10,230 nt of DNA from an uncultured Eubacteriales bacterium (GCA_905210885.1 CAJLYO010000042.1:1-10230), one strand, 5' to 3'; positions 1 to 6,526 are shown, numbered from the stretch's first letter. Numbers and translations: made by a program. Notes: generated by a model from the sequence alone, not told the origin.

Positions 1-36
1 ACGGCAGGTAAAAGCGCGGAGTAATTTGCGTCACAA

Positions 37-103
37 CATCTGCCAGGTGTTAAAACCTAATAATGTGCAGTCAAGGCAGATGCTGTAGCATCGGCTTATT
101 TTT
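37..103 (+). promoter_or_regulatory. Attenuator-like structured leader of glmS
   Basis: The 5' region of glmS contains two helices that cannot form together. CATCTGCC (37-44) is perfectly complementary to GGCAGATG (75-82). The 3' part of that second strand also starts a terminator-like hairpin, GATGC (79-83) with GCATC (88-92) around a TGTA loop, supported below by AAG (73-75) pairing with CTT (95-97) and followed by ATTTTT (98-103). A small hairpin, AGGT (45-48) with ACCT (55-58), sits in the loop of the first helix. This is the usual antiterminator/terminator arrangement of a 5' leader. The conserved core of the glmS ribozyme is absent, and I recognise no known riboswitch aptamer. The ligand, if any, is unknown, and the leader may begin before the window. 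The pairing is seen directly; the regulatory role is inferred. Confidence 0.4.
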
Positions 104-134
104 GGTTGCACAAATTTGAAAGGAAGATGTAAAA

Positions 135-1955
135 ATGTGCGGAATTACAGGTTACGTAGGTAAAAGAGAAGCAAAAGAAATTATTTTTAACGGTCTTGAA
201 AAACTTGAGTACCGCGGTTATGACTCGGCAGGTATCGCAGTTATAGGCGACGGTAAAATCAAATCATCCAAAGCGACGGGAAGGCTTGCGGTTCTTCGCG
301 AGCAGGCAAAAGGACAGGATTTATCCGGTCATGTGGGTATAGGTCACACACGCTGGGCAACCCACGGAGCTCCTTCCGTTATCAATTCACACCCCCATTT
401 TAACAAGGACGAAACAATATATGTTGTACACAACGGCATAATAGAAAACTACAGAAAGCTTAAGAAAAAGCTTGCAAAGCACGGTTATGAGTTTATTTCT
501 CAGACTGATACCGAGGTTATCCCCATGCTTATTGACTATTATTATGAGGGTGACCTTTTGGACGCGGTAATCAAAACCACCGCCGAACTTGAAGGAAGCT
601 ATGCAATATGTGCCATAACGGTTGCGGAGCCCGATAAAATCGTTGCCGTAAGAAAAGACAGCCCCCTTATTGCGGGCGTTGGCGACGGGGAAAACTTTCT
701 TGCTTCGGATATCCCGGCGATTTTAAAGGAAACACGAAAGATTTATCTTTTGGAGGAAAATGAATTTGTGGTTGCCACAAAGGATAAAATAAGCATATAT
801 GACGCAGATAAAAACCCTGTTGCAAAAGAAATTTACGAAGTAACGTTTGACGAAACCGCTGCGGAGAAAAACGGGTACGACCACTTTATGCTAAAGGAAA
901 TATACGAACAGCCCGACGCTGTGAAAAACACCCTGCGCGGAAGGGTTTCACGTGATAAGAAAATTACTCTTGACGGCTTTGAAAAGGCTGATTTATCAGG
1001 CATAAACAAGATTTTCATAGTTGCCTGCGGTACGGCGTACCATGCCGGTTTAATAGGCAAAACCGCAATTGAACAGTTTGCGAGAATTCCGGTTGAAGTG
1101 AATATTGCCTCGGAATTCAGATACAGAAATCCCATGGTGGACGAAAAAACTCTCCTTATTGTGGTGAGTCAGTCCGGCGAAACGGCGGATACCCTGGCGG
1201 CGCTCCGTCTTGCAAAAGAGAGGGGCTCAAAGGTGTTTGCAATCACAAACGTTGTTGCAAGCAGCATTGCCCGTGAAGCGGATTTTGTGTTCTATACCTA
1301 TGCAGGCCCCGAAATTGCCGTTGCCTCAACAAAGGCATACACAACTCAGCTTATCGCCCTTTATACCTTTGCCCTTTTTGCGGCACAGTGCAAAAAAACG
1401 CTGACGCCCGAAGAACTTGACGCGTACAAAGAGGGCTTGCTGGCACTGCCCGAGGCTGTGAAAAAAGCAGCTGCGGACGTTGATACAATTAAGGAAATAA
1501 GCCAAAAAATCTGCAATAAACACGATATATACTACCTGGGCAGAGGCCTTGATAACGCTGTTGCTCTTGAAGGCGCGCTGAAGCTTAAGGAAATTTCCTA
1601 TATTCACGCCGACGCTTACCCCGGCGGTGAGCTTAAGCACGGCCCCATCGCCCTGATTGAGGACGGTACGGTTGTTATTACCGTAAGCACAAGCAAGGAT
1701 TTGAAAGGAAAAATGGAAAGCAACGTAAAAGAGGTTGTAACACGCGGTGCATTTACCGTAGGTATTATACCGGAGTCGTTTACGGACGCCGCGTCGGCAT
1801 TTAATTATGTTATTAAAATTCCCGATGTGTGCGATATGCTGTCGCCTGTGGTTTCGGTTGTGCCGCTGCAGCTTTTGGCATATTATACGTCTGTCGCAAA
1901 GGGCTGTGATGTTGATAAACCGCGAAATCTTGCAAAATCGGTTACGGTTGAATAA
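135..1955 (+). CDS. glmS: Glutamine--fructose-6-phosphate aminotransferase (isomerizing)
   Basis: GlmS converts fructose-6-phosphate and glutamine to glucosamine-6-phosphate and glutamate in the cytoplasm, the first committed step toward UDP-GlcNAc and peptidoglycan. The 606-residue length matches the family (about 600-610). The protein opens MCGI, so Met removal exposes the nucleophilic Cys of the N-terminal Ntn glutaminase domain (about residues 1-240). That domain also shows GHTRWATHG (70-78) and HNGIIENY (99-106). Two SIS sugar-isomerase domains follow (about 285-420 and 455-595), with SQSGET (345-350). Residues matching the E. coli isomerase catalytic set are Glu486, His502 (in ELKHGP) and Lys601 (in LAKSVTVE at the C terminus). 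The start is set by AAAGGAAG (119-126), eight bases upstream. It appears to be a monocistronic unit, with an attenuator-like leader before it and a strong terminator after it. Nothing in the enzyme looks unusual. Confidence 0.98.
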   Translation: MCGITGYVGKREAKEIIFNGLEKLEYRGYDSAGIAVIGDGKIKSSKATGRLAVLREQAKGQDLSGHVGIGHTRWATHGAPSVINSHPHFNKDETIYVVHNGIIENYRKLKKKLAKHGYEFISQTDTEVIPMLIDYYYEGDLLDAVIKTTAELEGSYAICAITVAEPDKIVAVRKDSPLIAGVGDGENFLASDIPAILKETRKIYLLEENEFVVATKDKISIYDADKNPVAKEIYEVTFDETAAEKNGYDHFMLKEIYEQPDAVKNTLRGRVSRDKKITLDGFEKADLSGINKIFIVACGTAYHAGLIGKTAIEQFARIPVEVNIASEFRYRNPMVDEKTLLIVVSQSGETADTLAALRLAKERGSKVFAITNVVASSIAREADFVFYTYAGPEIAVASTKAYTTQLIALYTFALFAAQCKKTLTPEELDAYKEGLLALPEAVKKAAADVDTIKEISQKICNKHDIYYLGRGLDNAVALEGALKLKEISYIHADAYPGGELKHGPIALIEDGTVVITVSTSKDLKGKMESNVKEVVTRGAFTVGIIPESFTDAASAFNYVIKIPDVCDMLSPVVSVVPLQLLAYYTSVAKGCDVDKPRNLAKSVTVE

Positions 1956-1972
1956 AACAGAATATTTTTCGG

Positions 1973-2012
1973 AAACACCGTTTCGGACATTTGTCCGGGG
2001 CGGTGTTTTTTT
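1973..2012 (+). terminator. Intrinsic terminator of glmS
   Basis: The hairpin starts 17 bases after the glmS stop codon. AAACACCG (1973-1980) pairs with CGGTGTTT (2001-2008). TTT (1981-1983) faces GGG (1998-2000) as three G-U wobbles. CGGACA (1984-1989) is complementary to TGTCCG (1992-1997). The result is an almost uninterrupted stem of about 17 pairs, ending in a T-run (2006-2012). This is a textbook Rho-independent terminator, and it isolates glmS from the sporulation operon downstream. Confidence 0.92.
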
Positions 2013-2042
2013 ATAAAAATAATAGTACGTTTGTCATAGGAC

Positions 2043-2069
2043 GGCGGGCAGATAATATCTGCCCCTACA
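2043..2069. repeat. REP-like palindromic intergenic repeat
   Basis: A perfect 9-bp inverted repeat, GGGCAGATA (2046-2054) and TATCTGCCC (2056-2064), is separated by a single A. It is flanked by GGC on the left and CTACA on the right. The form (G-rich arm, AT centre, C-rich arm, then CCTACA) resembles short dispersed palindromes that I recall as common between genes in gut Clostridia genomes. Only one clear copy is present here, so its repetitive nature cannot be shown from this window. It lies between the glmS terminator and the presumed spoIIIA promoter. On the + strand it is open in the same frame as spoIIIAA, but it is upstream of that gene's likely start. Confidence 0.5.
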
Positions 2070-2113
2070 GTGACAGGTCGTAACGTTGTTCGGACATTTC
2101 AGCTTTTATCCAT

Positions 2114-2142
2114 GCATAAACGCGGACATGTTGTCATATATT
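2114..2142 (+). promoter_or_regulatory. Candidate sigma-E-type promoter of the spoIIIA operon
   Basis: A -35-like GCATAAA (2114-2120) and a -10-like CATATATT (2135-2142) are separated by 14 bases. Sigma-E promoters of Bacillus and Clostridia typically have an ATA-containing -35 and a CATA-type -10 with a 13-15 base spacer, and spoIIIA is a classic member of the mother-cell sigma-E regulon. The predicted transcript would start near 2149 and leave about 45 bases before the spoIIIAA start at 2193. No convincing sigma-A promoter is seen in the same gap. The match is short and degenerate, so the call rests partly on position and on the known regulation of the operon. Confidence 0.42.
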
Positions 2143-2192
2143 TAGGCAAAGACAAACCAAATCTTGCGCGGTTTGCCAAAGGAGATGTAAAT

Positions 2193-3038
2193 GTGAATAT
2201 AAACGTGATAACAGACCTGCTGCCGTCAAAGGCTGTGCAGGAATTAAACACGCTTGACAGCGGAAAAATATGCGAAATACGCATGAGAATTAACCGCCAT
2301 ACAACGGTGAACTTTGGCGGCAGAAATATAGTTACACGCCACATTGCCTCAAAAGACGATATTGTAAAATGTATTCAGCGAGCAAGCGGCTGCTCCGTTT
2401 ATGCATTTACGGACGAAATAAAAAACGGCTTTCTGACCGTAAAAGGCGGCCACAGAATAGGCATATGCGGCAGGGCGTCGCTTAAAAACGGCGCCGTTTC
2501 AAATATCGTGGACTTTAACTCCGTCAATATCCGCATTGCAAAGGAAATCCGCGGCTGCGGTGAAAAGCTTGCTCCAATCGCAAAAAACGGAAGCATGCTT
2601 ATAGTTTCGCCGCCGGGCTGCGGAAAAACCACGGTGCTTCGTGATATCGGGCGGATTTTGGGGCAAACCTCACCTGTTTCAATAGTTGACGAGCGCGGAG
2701 AAATTGCCGCGTGCCTTCGCGGTGAACCTCAGTTTGACGTGGGAGAAATGACGGATATTCTGGATTTGTGTCCGAAAAAGACAGGCATCGAAATTGTTCT
2801 AAGGGCGATGTCACCCGAATATATTATTACAGATGAAATCGCACGGGACGACCTTGAAAGTGTGAATGCCGGGGTGCAAAGCGGTGTTAAGTTTATTGCC
2901 TCTGCCCACGGCAGCAGCATTGACGAGGCGCTCTCAAGGCTTAATCTGTGCCGCGGCGGCAGCTTTAAGACGGTTGTTTTGCTCGGCGAAAAAGGAAAAA
3001 TAATTAAAACAGAAACAAACGAAGGGACGGCGGTATGA
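2193..3038 (+). CDS. spoIIIAA: Stage III sporulation protein AA, secretion-type ATPase
   Basis: SpoIIIAA is a cytoplasmic mother-cell ATPase related to the type II/IV secretion ATPases. It is thought to energise or assemble the SpoIIIA-SpoIIQ channel. The predicted 281-residue protein has an N-terminal domain (1-130) with family features such as CEIRMRINR (27-35) and KGGHRIGICGR (84-94). The nucleotide-binding domain has Walker A SPPGCGKTT (139-147), DERGEIAACLRG (166-177), LRAMSPE (203-209) and a Walker B region IITDEI (211-216), then ASAHG (236-240). I place the start at GTG 2193, where AAAGGAGATG (2178-2187) gives a strong SD eight bases away and the translation begins at the family's N-terminal helix. 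The frame stays open upstream to 2070, but that stretch crosses the palindromic repeat and the candidate promoter. It ends one base before spoIIIAB. Confidence 0.95.
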   Translation: MNINVITDLLPSKAVQELNTLDSGKICEIRMRINRHTTVNFGGRNIVTRHIASKDDIVKCIQRASGCSVYAFTDEIKNGFLTVKGGHRIGICGRASLKNGAVSNIVDFNSVNIRIAKEIRGCGEKLAPIAKNGSMLIVSPPGCGKTTVLRDIGRILGQTSPVSIVDERGEIAACLRGEPQFDVGEMTDILDLCPKKTGIEIVLRAMSPEYIITDEIARDDLESVNAGVQSGVKFIASAHGSSIDEALSRLNLCRGGSFKTVVLLGEKGKIIKTETNEGTAV

Positions 3039-3039
3039 A

Positions 3040-3555
3040 ATGCTTTCAAAAATTGCCGGCGGAGCGCTTGTCGTTGCCGCGGCATCGGGAATAGGCTGCA
3101 AAAAGGCGGCACGCTACAAAAGCCGTGTTAAAGATATTTCGGCGTTTTCAAGCGGATTATGGCTTTTAAAAAGCGAAATCGACTTTTCCGGGCACACATT
3201 ATCCCATGCCCTTAAGCTGTGTGCAAATCTTATTCCGGAAAATGTATCGCGGATATTTTGCCTGACCGCAAATTACATAGACGGCGGCGACACGCCGGGA
3301 GAGGCTTTTGATAAAGCCGCAGACAGCGAGGCGGACAGCCTTGCCATAGAAAATGAAGAAAAGGCGGTGCTTTGCGAGTTTTTTGCAGTGCTTGGGACAA
3401 AGAATACGGAAACGGAAAAAGAAAATATTGAAAAAACGATAAAACGGCTTAAAGCATGTGAAAAGTCGGCGCGCGAAAACAACGAAAAATACGGGAAACT
3501 TTGCAGGGTTTGCGGTGTTTCCGCAGGGATTCTGACTGCTGTTTTCCTTTTTTAA
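3040..3555 (+). CDS. spoIIIAB: Stage III sporulation protein AB
   Basis: SpoIIIAB is a mother-cell membrane protein related to the GspF/PilC platform proteins of type II secretion and type IV pili. It probably works with the SpoIIIAA ATPase. It has 171 residues, the size I recall for the Bacillus protein. There is a hydrophobic segment near the N terminus (about 5-19) and another at the very C terminus (about 157-171). Between them is a helical, charged region with the family-like elements LKSEIDFSG (43-51), GDTPGEAF (83-90) and LGTKNTETEKENI (118-130). The start follows the spoIIIAA stop by a single base. The upstream SD is weak (GAAGGGACGG, 3021-3030), which suggests translational coupling to spoIIIAA. 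Identity rests on both context and sequence pattern. Confidence 0.92.
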   Translation: MLSKIAGGALVVAAASGIGCKKAARYKSRVKDISAFSSGLWLLKSEIDFSGHTLSHALKLCANLIPENVSRIFCLTANYIDGGDTPGEAFDKAADSEADSLAIENEEKAVLCEFFAVLGTKNTETEKENIEKTIKRLKACEKSARENNEKYGKLCRVCGVSAGILTAVFLF

Positions 3556-3567
3556 GAGGTGTTTAAT

Positions 3568-3768
3568 ATGGAAATAGGGATAGACTTGATTTTTAAAATA
3601 GCGGCGATAGGTATTATAACAGCGGTGGTAAACCAGCTTCTTAATAAGGCAGGCAAGGACGAGCTTGGCATGATGGTTTCCATCACCGGCATAATAATAG
3701 TGGTTTTAATGGTGATTGACAAGGTAAGCTATCTTTTTCAGTCAATCCGAACGCTGTTTGACCTATGA
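3568..3768 (+). CDS. spoIIIAC: Stage III sporulation protein AC
   Basis: This is a 66-residue integral membrane protein, matching the roughly 68-residue SpoIIIAC of Bacillus. SpoIIIAC and SpoIIIAD resemble small export-apparatus-type membrane proteins of the channel base. Two membrane helices are visible (about 7-24 and 34-51), with a polar linker NKAGKDELG (26-34) between them. I chose ATG 3568, not the in-frame GTG at 3559, because AAGAGGTG (3554-3561) is the ribosome-binding site of this ATG, and the GTG would lie inside that site. The last codons overlap the start of spoIIIAD (ATGA at 3765-3768), so the two are probably translationally coupled. Confidence 0.93.
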   Translation: MEIGIDLIFKIAAIGIITAVVNQLLNKAGKDELGMMVSITGIIIVVLMVIDKVSYLFQSIRTLFDL

Positions 3769-4154
3769 CTGTCAAAATATGCGCCATTGCCATTACCGCG
3801 GTTTTTCTTACTGTTACCGTTAAAAAAACCGCACCGTTTGCAGCCTTTTGCATTGCGGTTGCCGCAGGACTTGCCGCGGTTTATCTTGTTTTGCCGGACA
3901 TAATGGAAATTGTACGGCGCATTAAAGAAATTTCCGTAAAAAGCAATATCCCCGGCGAGTACACAAAGCTGCTTTTAAAGGTGCTTGGCATAGGGTATTT
4001 AACCGATTTTTCCGCATCTGCCGCAAAGGACGCCGGCGAAAACTCTATCGCTCAGAAAATAGAGTTTGCCGGGAAAATATCCATAACAGCCCTTGCGATG
4101 CCGCTGTTTTTCAATCTTATAGATGTAATTACGGATTTACTGCCTATGGGGTGA
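3765..4154 (+). CDS. spoIIIAD: Stage III sporulation protein AD
   Basis: A 129-residue mother-cell membrane protein, close to the 133 residues of the Bacillus homologue. Three hydrophobic segments are visible (about 4-18, 24-43 and 106-126). The middle part carries the conserved stretch KLLLKVLGIGYLTDFS (68-83), followed by AAKDAGENSIAQKIEFAGK (86-104), which is typical of the family. It is a sister of SpoIIIAC and probably forms part of the membrane base of the channel. The start overlaps the spoIIIAC stop by four bases and there is no good SD of its own, so reinitiation is likely. Confidence 0.93.
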   Translation: MTVKICAIAITAVFLTVTVKKTAPFAAFCIAVAAGLAAVYLVLPDIMEIVRRIKEISVKSNIPGEYTKLLLKVLGIGYLTDFSASAAKDAGENSIAQKIEFAGKISITALAMPLFFNLIDVITDLLPMG

Positions 4155-4163
4155 GGGTTTCAA

Positions 4164-5258
4164 ATGAAAAAACTGATTTTGGCAATATTGATTTTTACGG
4201 TTTTCTCGCCCGTTTGCATGTGCATGGACGAGGTTTCCGAAAATATGCTTTCATATTACGACTTTACCGAGGTTCAAAAAAATTCCGGCGGTTTTGATTT
4301 TTTTGCGGTGGTGAAAAGAATATTAAACGGGGAACAAAGTTTTGATATACCGGAAATAATGAAGGAACTGAAAAACAGAATTGTCGGACAGACTGCCGGG
4401 AGTCTTAAAACTCTTTCGGTGATTTTTGCGGCGGCGCTGCTTTGTGCCCTCAGCGAAAATATATCGGACAGTTTTAAAGCCTCGGAAAATGTGCGTTTGT
4501 TCATTTTCCTTGCGGTTATCGCAATTTACGGGACAAAAATACTGCTTGAGTGCGTTAACGACACAAAAACCGCCCTTGACAGCATGCTTTTGCTTACAAA
4601 TTCCGTTTATCCGATAATGCTTACATATATAGCCGCAGGCGGCGGAGCATGCACTGCCGCGGCGCTGCACCCGGTTTTGCTTGTTTGCGGCAGCAGCATA
4701 ATACTTGCCGTTAAAAGCCTTTTGATACCGGCGTTTTCTGCCGGACTTGCCTTAAAAACCGCGGACCTTTTCTCATCTGATATGCATGCCGGCAGAATAT
4801 CCGACCTTATAGGCGGTTTTGTAAAGTGGGCAATGGGCATAATGATGACAATTTTTGTGGGTGCGGTTACAATTACGGGGGTTACCGCAAAAACCTTTGA
4901 CAGTATAACCATACGCACCGCAAAATATGCAATCGGAAGCTTTATCCCCATGGTGGGGGGCGTTATATCGGACTCCTTTGACTTGATTTTAAACGGCTCG
5001 GCGGTAATAAAGTCATCGGTGGGCATAGCCGGACTTATCGGCATATTATATATCGCGGTTACGCCGTGCATAAGGCTTGCGGCAACCGCCCTTGCGTTTA
5101 ATATATGCAGCGCCGTATGCGAGCCGGTTTGCGGAAAAAAACTTTCCGACGCAATAGGAATGTTCGGAAAAGCCGCGCTTACGCTTTTCGGCATAACCTG
5201 CGCTGCCGCGAGCATGTTTATACTTTCAATCGGAGTTTTAACCGGACTTAAGGCATAG
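4164..5258 (+). CDS. spoIIIAE: Stage III sporulation protein AE, polytopic membrane protein
   Basis: SpoIIIAE is the large multi-spanning membrane subunit of the mother-cell channel. This copy has 364 residues, somewhat shorter than the roughly 400 of Bacillus. The N terminus looks like a signal sequence: MKK, a hydrophobic run at 4-18, then a polar extracytoplasmic region of about 60 residues (21-78). Several membrane helices follow from residue 80 to the end. The family-diagnostic region is IPMVGGVISDSFDLILNGSA (261-280), then VIKSSVGIAG (281-290). The SD (GTGAGGG, 4151-4157) is modest and overlaps the spoIIIAD stop. The coding region ends eight bases before spoIIIAF. Confidence 0.95.
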   Translation: MKKLILAILIFTVFSPVCMCMDEVSENMLSYYDFTEVQKNSGGFDFFAVVKRILNGEQSFDIPEIMKELKNRIVGQTAGSLKTLSVIFAAALLCALSENISDSFKASENVRLFIFLAVIAIYGTKILLECVNDTKTALDSMLLLTNSVYPIMLTYIAAGGGACTAAALHPVLLVCGSSIILAVKSLLIPAFSAGLALKTADLFSSDMHAGRISDLIGGFVKWAMGIMMTIFVGAVTITGVTAKTFDSITIRTAKYAIGSFIPMVGGVISDSFDLILNGSAVIKSSVGIAGLIGILYIAVTPCIRLAATALAFNICSAVCEPVCGKKLSDAIGMFGKAALTLFGITCAAASMFILSIGVLTGLKA

Positions 5259-5266
5259 GTGAACAT

Positions 5267-5635
5267 ATGAATGAGATATCAGTATATATAAAAACCGTGG
5301 TAGTAATTCTGCTTTTAAAGCCGGCGCTTAACGCGCTTATGCCCGGAAAGCAGATGACAAAATATATAAGCTTTGTTACCGGGCTTATAATTATAACGCT
5401 GCTTGTGCTGCCTTTTTCAAGGACCGACTTTAGCGAAATTTCAGATATATCGGCAGGGTATGACGGTATAGAGTACAAAAACACGGGTAAAGAAATGTTG
5501 AAGGATATTGTTGAGAAACAGCTTAAAGAAAAATTTGACGCCGAATATGTGGAAGTACAGCTTGACGGCGATTACAATATTTTATCAATAAAATCGGATA
5601 AGCAAAAGATTATAGAGGAGTATCTGGGGTTATGA
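5267..5635 (+). CDS. spoIIIAF: Stage III sporulation protein AF, short form
   Basis: Two membrane helices at the N terminus (about 7-24 and 34-50) enclose GKQMTKYISFVTGL (27-40), the recognisable signature of SpoIIIAF. They are followed by a mother-cell-side soluble domain with a helix containing KEMLKDIVEKQLKEKF (75-90) and two beta strands, YVEVQLDG (94-101) and NILSIKS (104-110). At 122 residues it is much shorter than the 206 of Bacillus SpoIIIAF, and the C-terminal half of the soluble domain appears to be missing. A frameshift is unlikely: the stop overlaps the spoIIIAG start (ATGA, 5632-5635) and AG is intact from that point. Translation starts at ATG 5267, nine bases after the spoIIIAE stop. 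The name rests on operon position and the N-terminal membrane signature. Confidence 0.88.
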   Translation: MNEISVYIKTVVVILLLKPALNALMPGKQMTKYISFVTGLIIITLLVLPFSRTDFSEISDISAGYDGIEYKNTGKEMLKDIVEKQLKEKFDAEYVEVQLDGDYNILSIKSDKQKIIEEYLGL

Positions 5636-5982
5636 AGGATTTTATTGCCGCAAACAAAAAATATATCGTGCTGCTTGCCGCAGGAATTATTCTTTTGATT
5701 ATGCCATGGTTTAGCGGCGGCGCTCCGGCGGCGAAAAGCAGTGACGAGGAGAAATTCAGACAGGTCATGGAAAATGCGGAGGGCGTGGGAAAAATTGAAA
5801 TCATGACAAACAAAACGGAGAAAGGAGCTGTAAGCGGTGTAGTAATAGTGGCACAGGGTGCGCAGGATTTGCAGGTAAAAAAGGAAATCGCGGACGCAGC
5901 GGCAGCGGCTTTTAACGTTGTGCCGCACAAAATTCAGGTATTTTCATACAAACAGGAGGTCGAAAGTAATGAAAACAGGTAA
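5632..5982 (+). CDS. spoIIIAG: Stage III sporulation protein AG, compact ring subunit
   Basis: SpoIIIAG forms a large ring in the intermembrane space between mother cell and forespore. This copy has one membrane helix (about 10-27) and then a ring-building motif: helix SSDEEKFRQVMENAEGVG (36-53), strand KIEIMTN (54-60), strand GVVIVAQGA (69-77), helix QVKKEIADAAAAAF (81-94) and strand HKIQVF (99-104). GVVIVAQGAQDLQVKKEI is a close match to the conserved core of the Bacillus protein. The total is 116 residues against 229 in Bacillus. Most of the difference is between the first two strands, where only NKTEKGAVS remains. That is where Bacillus carries the long insertion that builds its beta-triangle. 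It overlaps spoIIIAF by four bases and spoIIIAH by 14. Confidence 0.92.
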   Translation: MKDFIAANKKYIVLLAAGIILLIMPWFSGGAPAAKSSDEEKFRQVMENAEGVGKIEIMTNKTEKGAVSGVVIVAQGAQDLQVKKEIADAAAAAFNVVPHKIQVFSYKQEVESNENR

Positions 5983-6526
5983 AAAATTCGAAAAGATCAA
6001 AGAAATGGGCTTCGGCAAAAGACAGTTGATTTTAAGCTGCTTAATTTTGCTTATAGCGGTTGCAGGGTATATCAACTTAAATTATACCGGTATTCCGGAG
6101 GAAACCGAACCTATAGCAAAAGAAGAAACCTCGGTAGAAGCTCAGCCCGAGGCGGTTTCAACGGCGGCAAAGCCGAAGGCGGACGAAATGTCGGAAATGA
6201 AGCTTGAACGTGACAAAACCCAAAGCGAGTCAATGGCGGTGTTCAGGGAAATAATCGATAACGACAAAACCTCAAAGGAGGCACGCGACAGCGCTCAGTC
6301 CGATATGGCAAAATCCGCAAAATCCGCCGAAACGGAAAAAATGCTTGAATCGCTTTTGTCCGCCAAGGGCTTTTCCGACACGGTCTGCTATATAAACGGC
6401 GAAAAAATAAATATTCTTGTAAAAACCGAAGGACTTACCCCTTCTCAGGCGGCGCAGATTAAGGACACGGTTACTGAAAATGCGGACTTTTTGCCCGATA
6501 ACATAAAAATAGTTGAAAAAAATTAA
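5969..6526 (+). CDS. spoIIIAH: Stage III sporulation protein AH
   Basis: SpoIIIAH is the mother-cell protein that binds forespore SpoIIQ across the intermembrane space in Bacillus. Of 185 residues (218 in Bacillus), residues 18-36 form the single membrane helix. A low-complexity acidic/Ala/Pro linker (41-75) follows, and then a ring-building motif related to EscJ/PrgK (about 80-183). The motif shows RDKTQSESMAVFREIIDND (81-99), TEKMLESLLSAKGF (122-135), strands TVCYING (138-144) and KINILVKT (146-153), and the final DNIKIVEKN. The start at ATG 5969 is set by AGGAGGT (5954-5960), eight bases upstream and inside the spoIIIAG reading frame. The longer in-frame ORF back to 5918 has no such signal and begins inside AG. 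It is the last gene of the operon, and no strong terminator follows. Confidence 0.95.
   Translation: MKTGKKFEKIKEMGFGKRQLILSCLILLIAVAGYINLNYTGIPEETEPIAKEETSVEAQPEAVSTAAKPKADEMSEMKLERDKTQSESMAVFREIIDNDKTSKEARDSAQSDMAKSAKSAETEKMLESLLSAKGFSDTVCYINGEKINILVKTEGLTPSQAAQIKDTVTENADFLPDNIKIVEKN

Noticed and set aside
1..24. C-terminal end of an upstream gene (frame 1, stop at 22-24)
   Set aside because: Only seven codons are visible and another frame is open to 89, so no coding call can be supported.
37..97. Signal recognition particle RNA, suggested by CCAGGT and by GCAGTCAAGGCAGATG resembling the 3' side of 4.5S RNA
   Set aside because: The invariant GGAAGG apical region and symmetric loop are missing, so the likeness is limited to short words.
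1..134. glmS self-cleaving ribozyme upstream of glmS
   Set aside because: The conserved core segments of the ribozyme are not present, and the 134-base leader forms a different set of helices.
2070..2192. N-terminal extension of SpoIIIAA to a GTG at 2070
   Set aside because: It has no ribosome-binding site, overlaps the palindromic repeat and candidate promoter, and encodes residues not typical of the family. GTG 2193 has a strong SD.
4607..5266. 219-residue antisense reading frame opposite spoIIIAE
   Set aside because: It is a shadow of spoIIIAE with low-complexity hydrophobic content. spoIIIAE is well supported by family motifs and operon context.
5918..5968. N-terminal extension of SpoIIIAH to 5918
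   Set aside because: The ATG lies inside spoIIIAG without an SD. ATG 5969 follows AGGAGGT at an ideal distance and gives the usual basic N terminus before the membrane helix.
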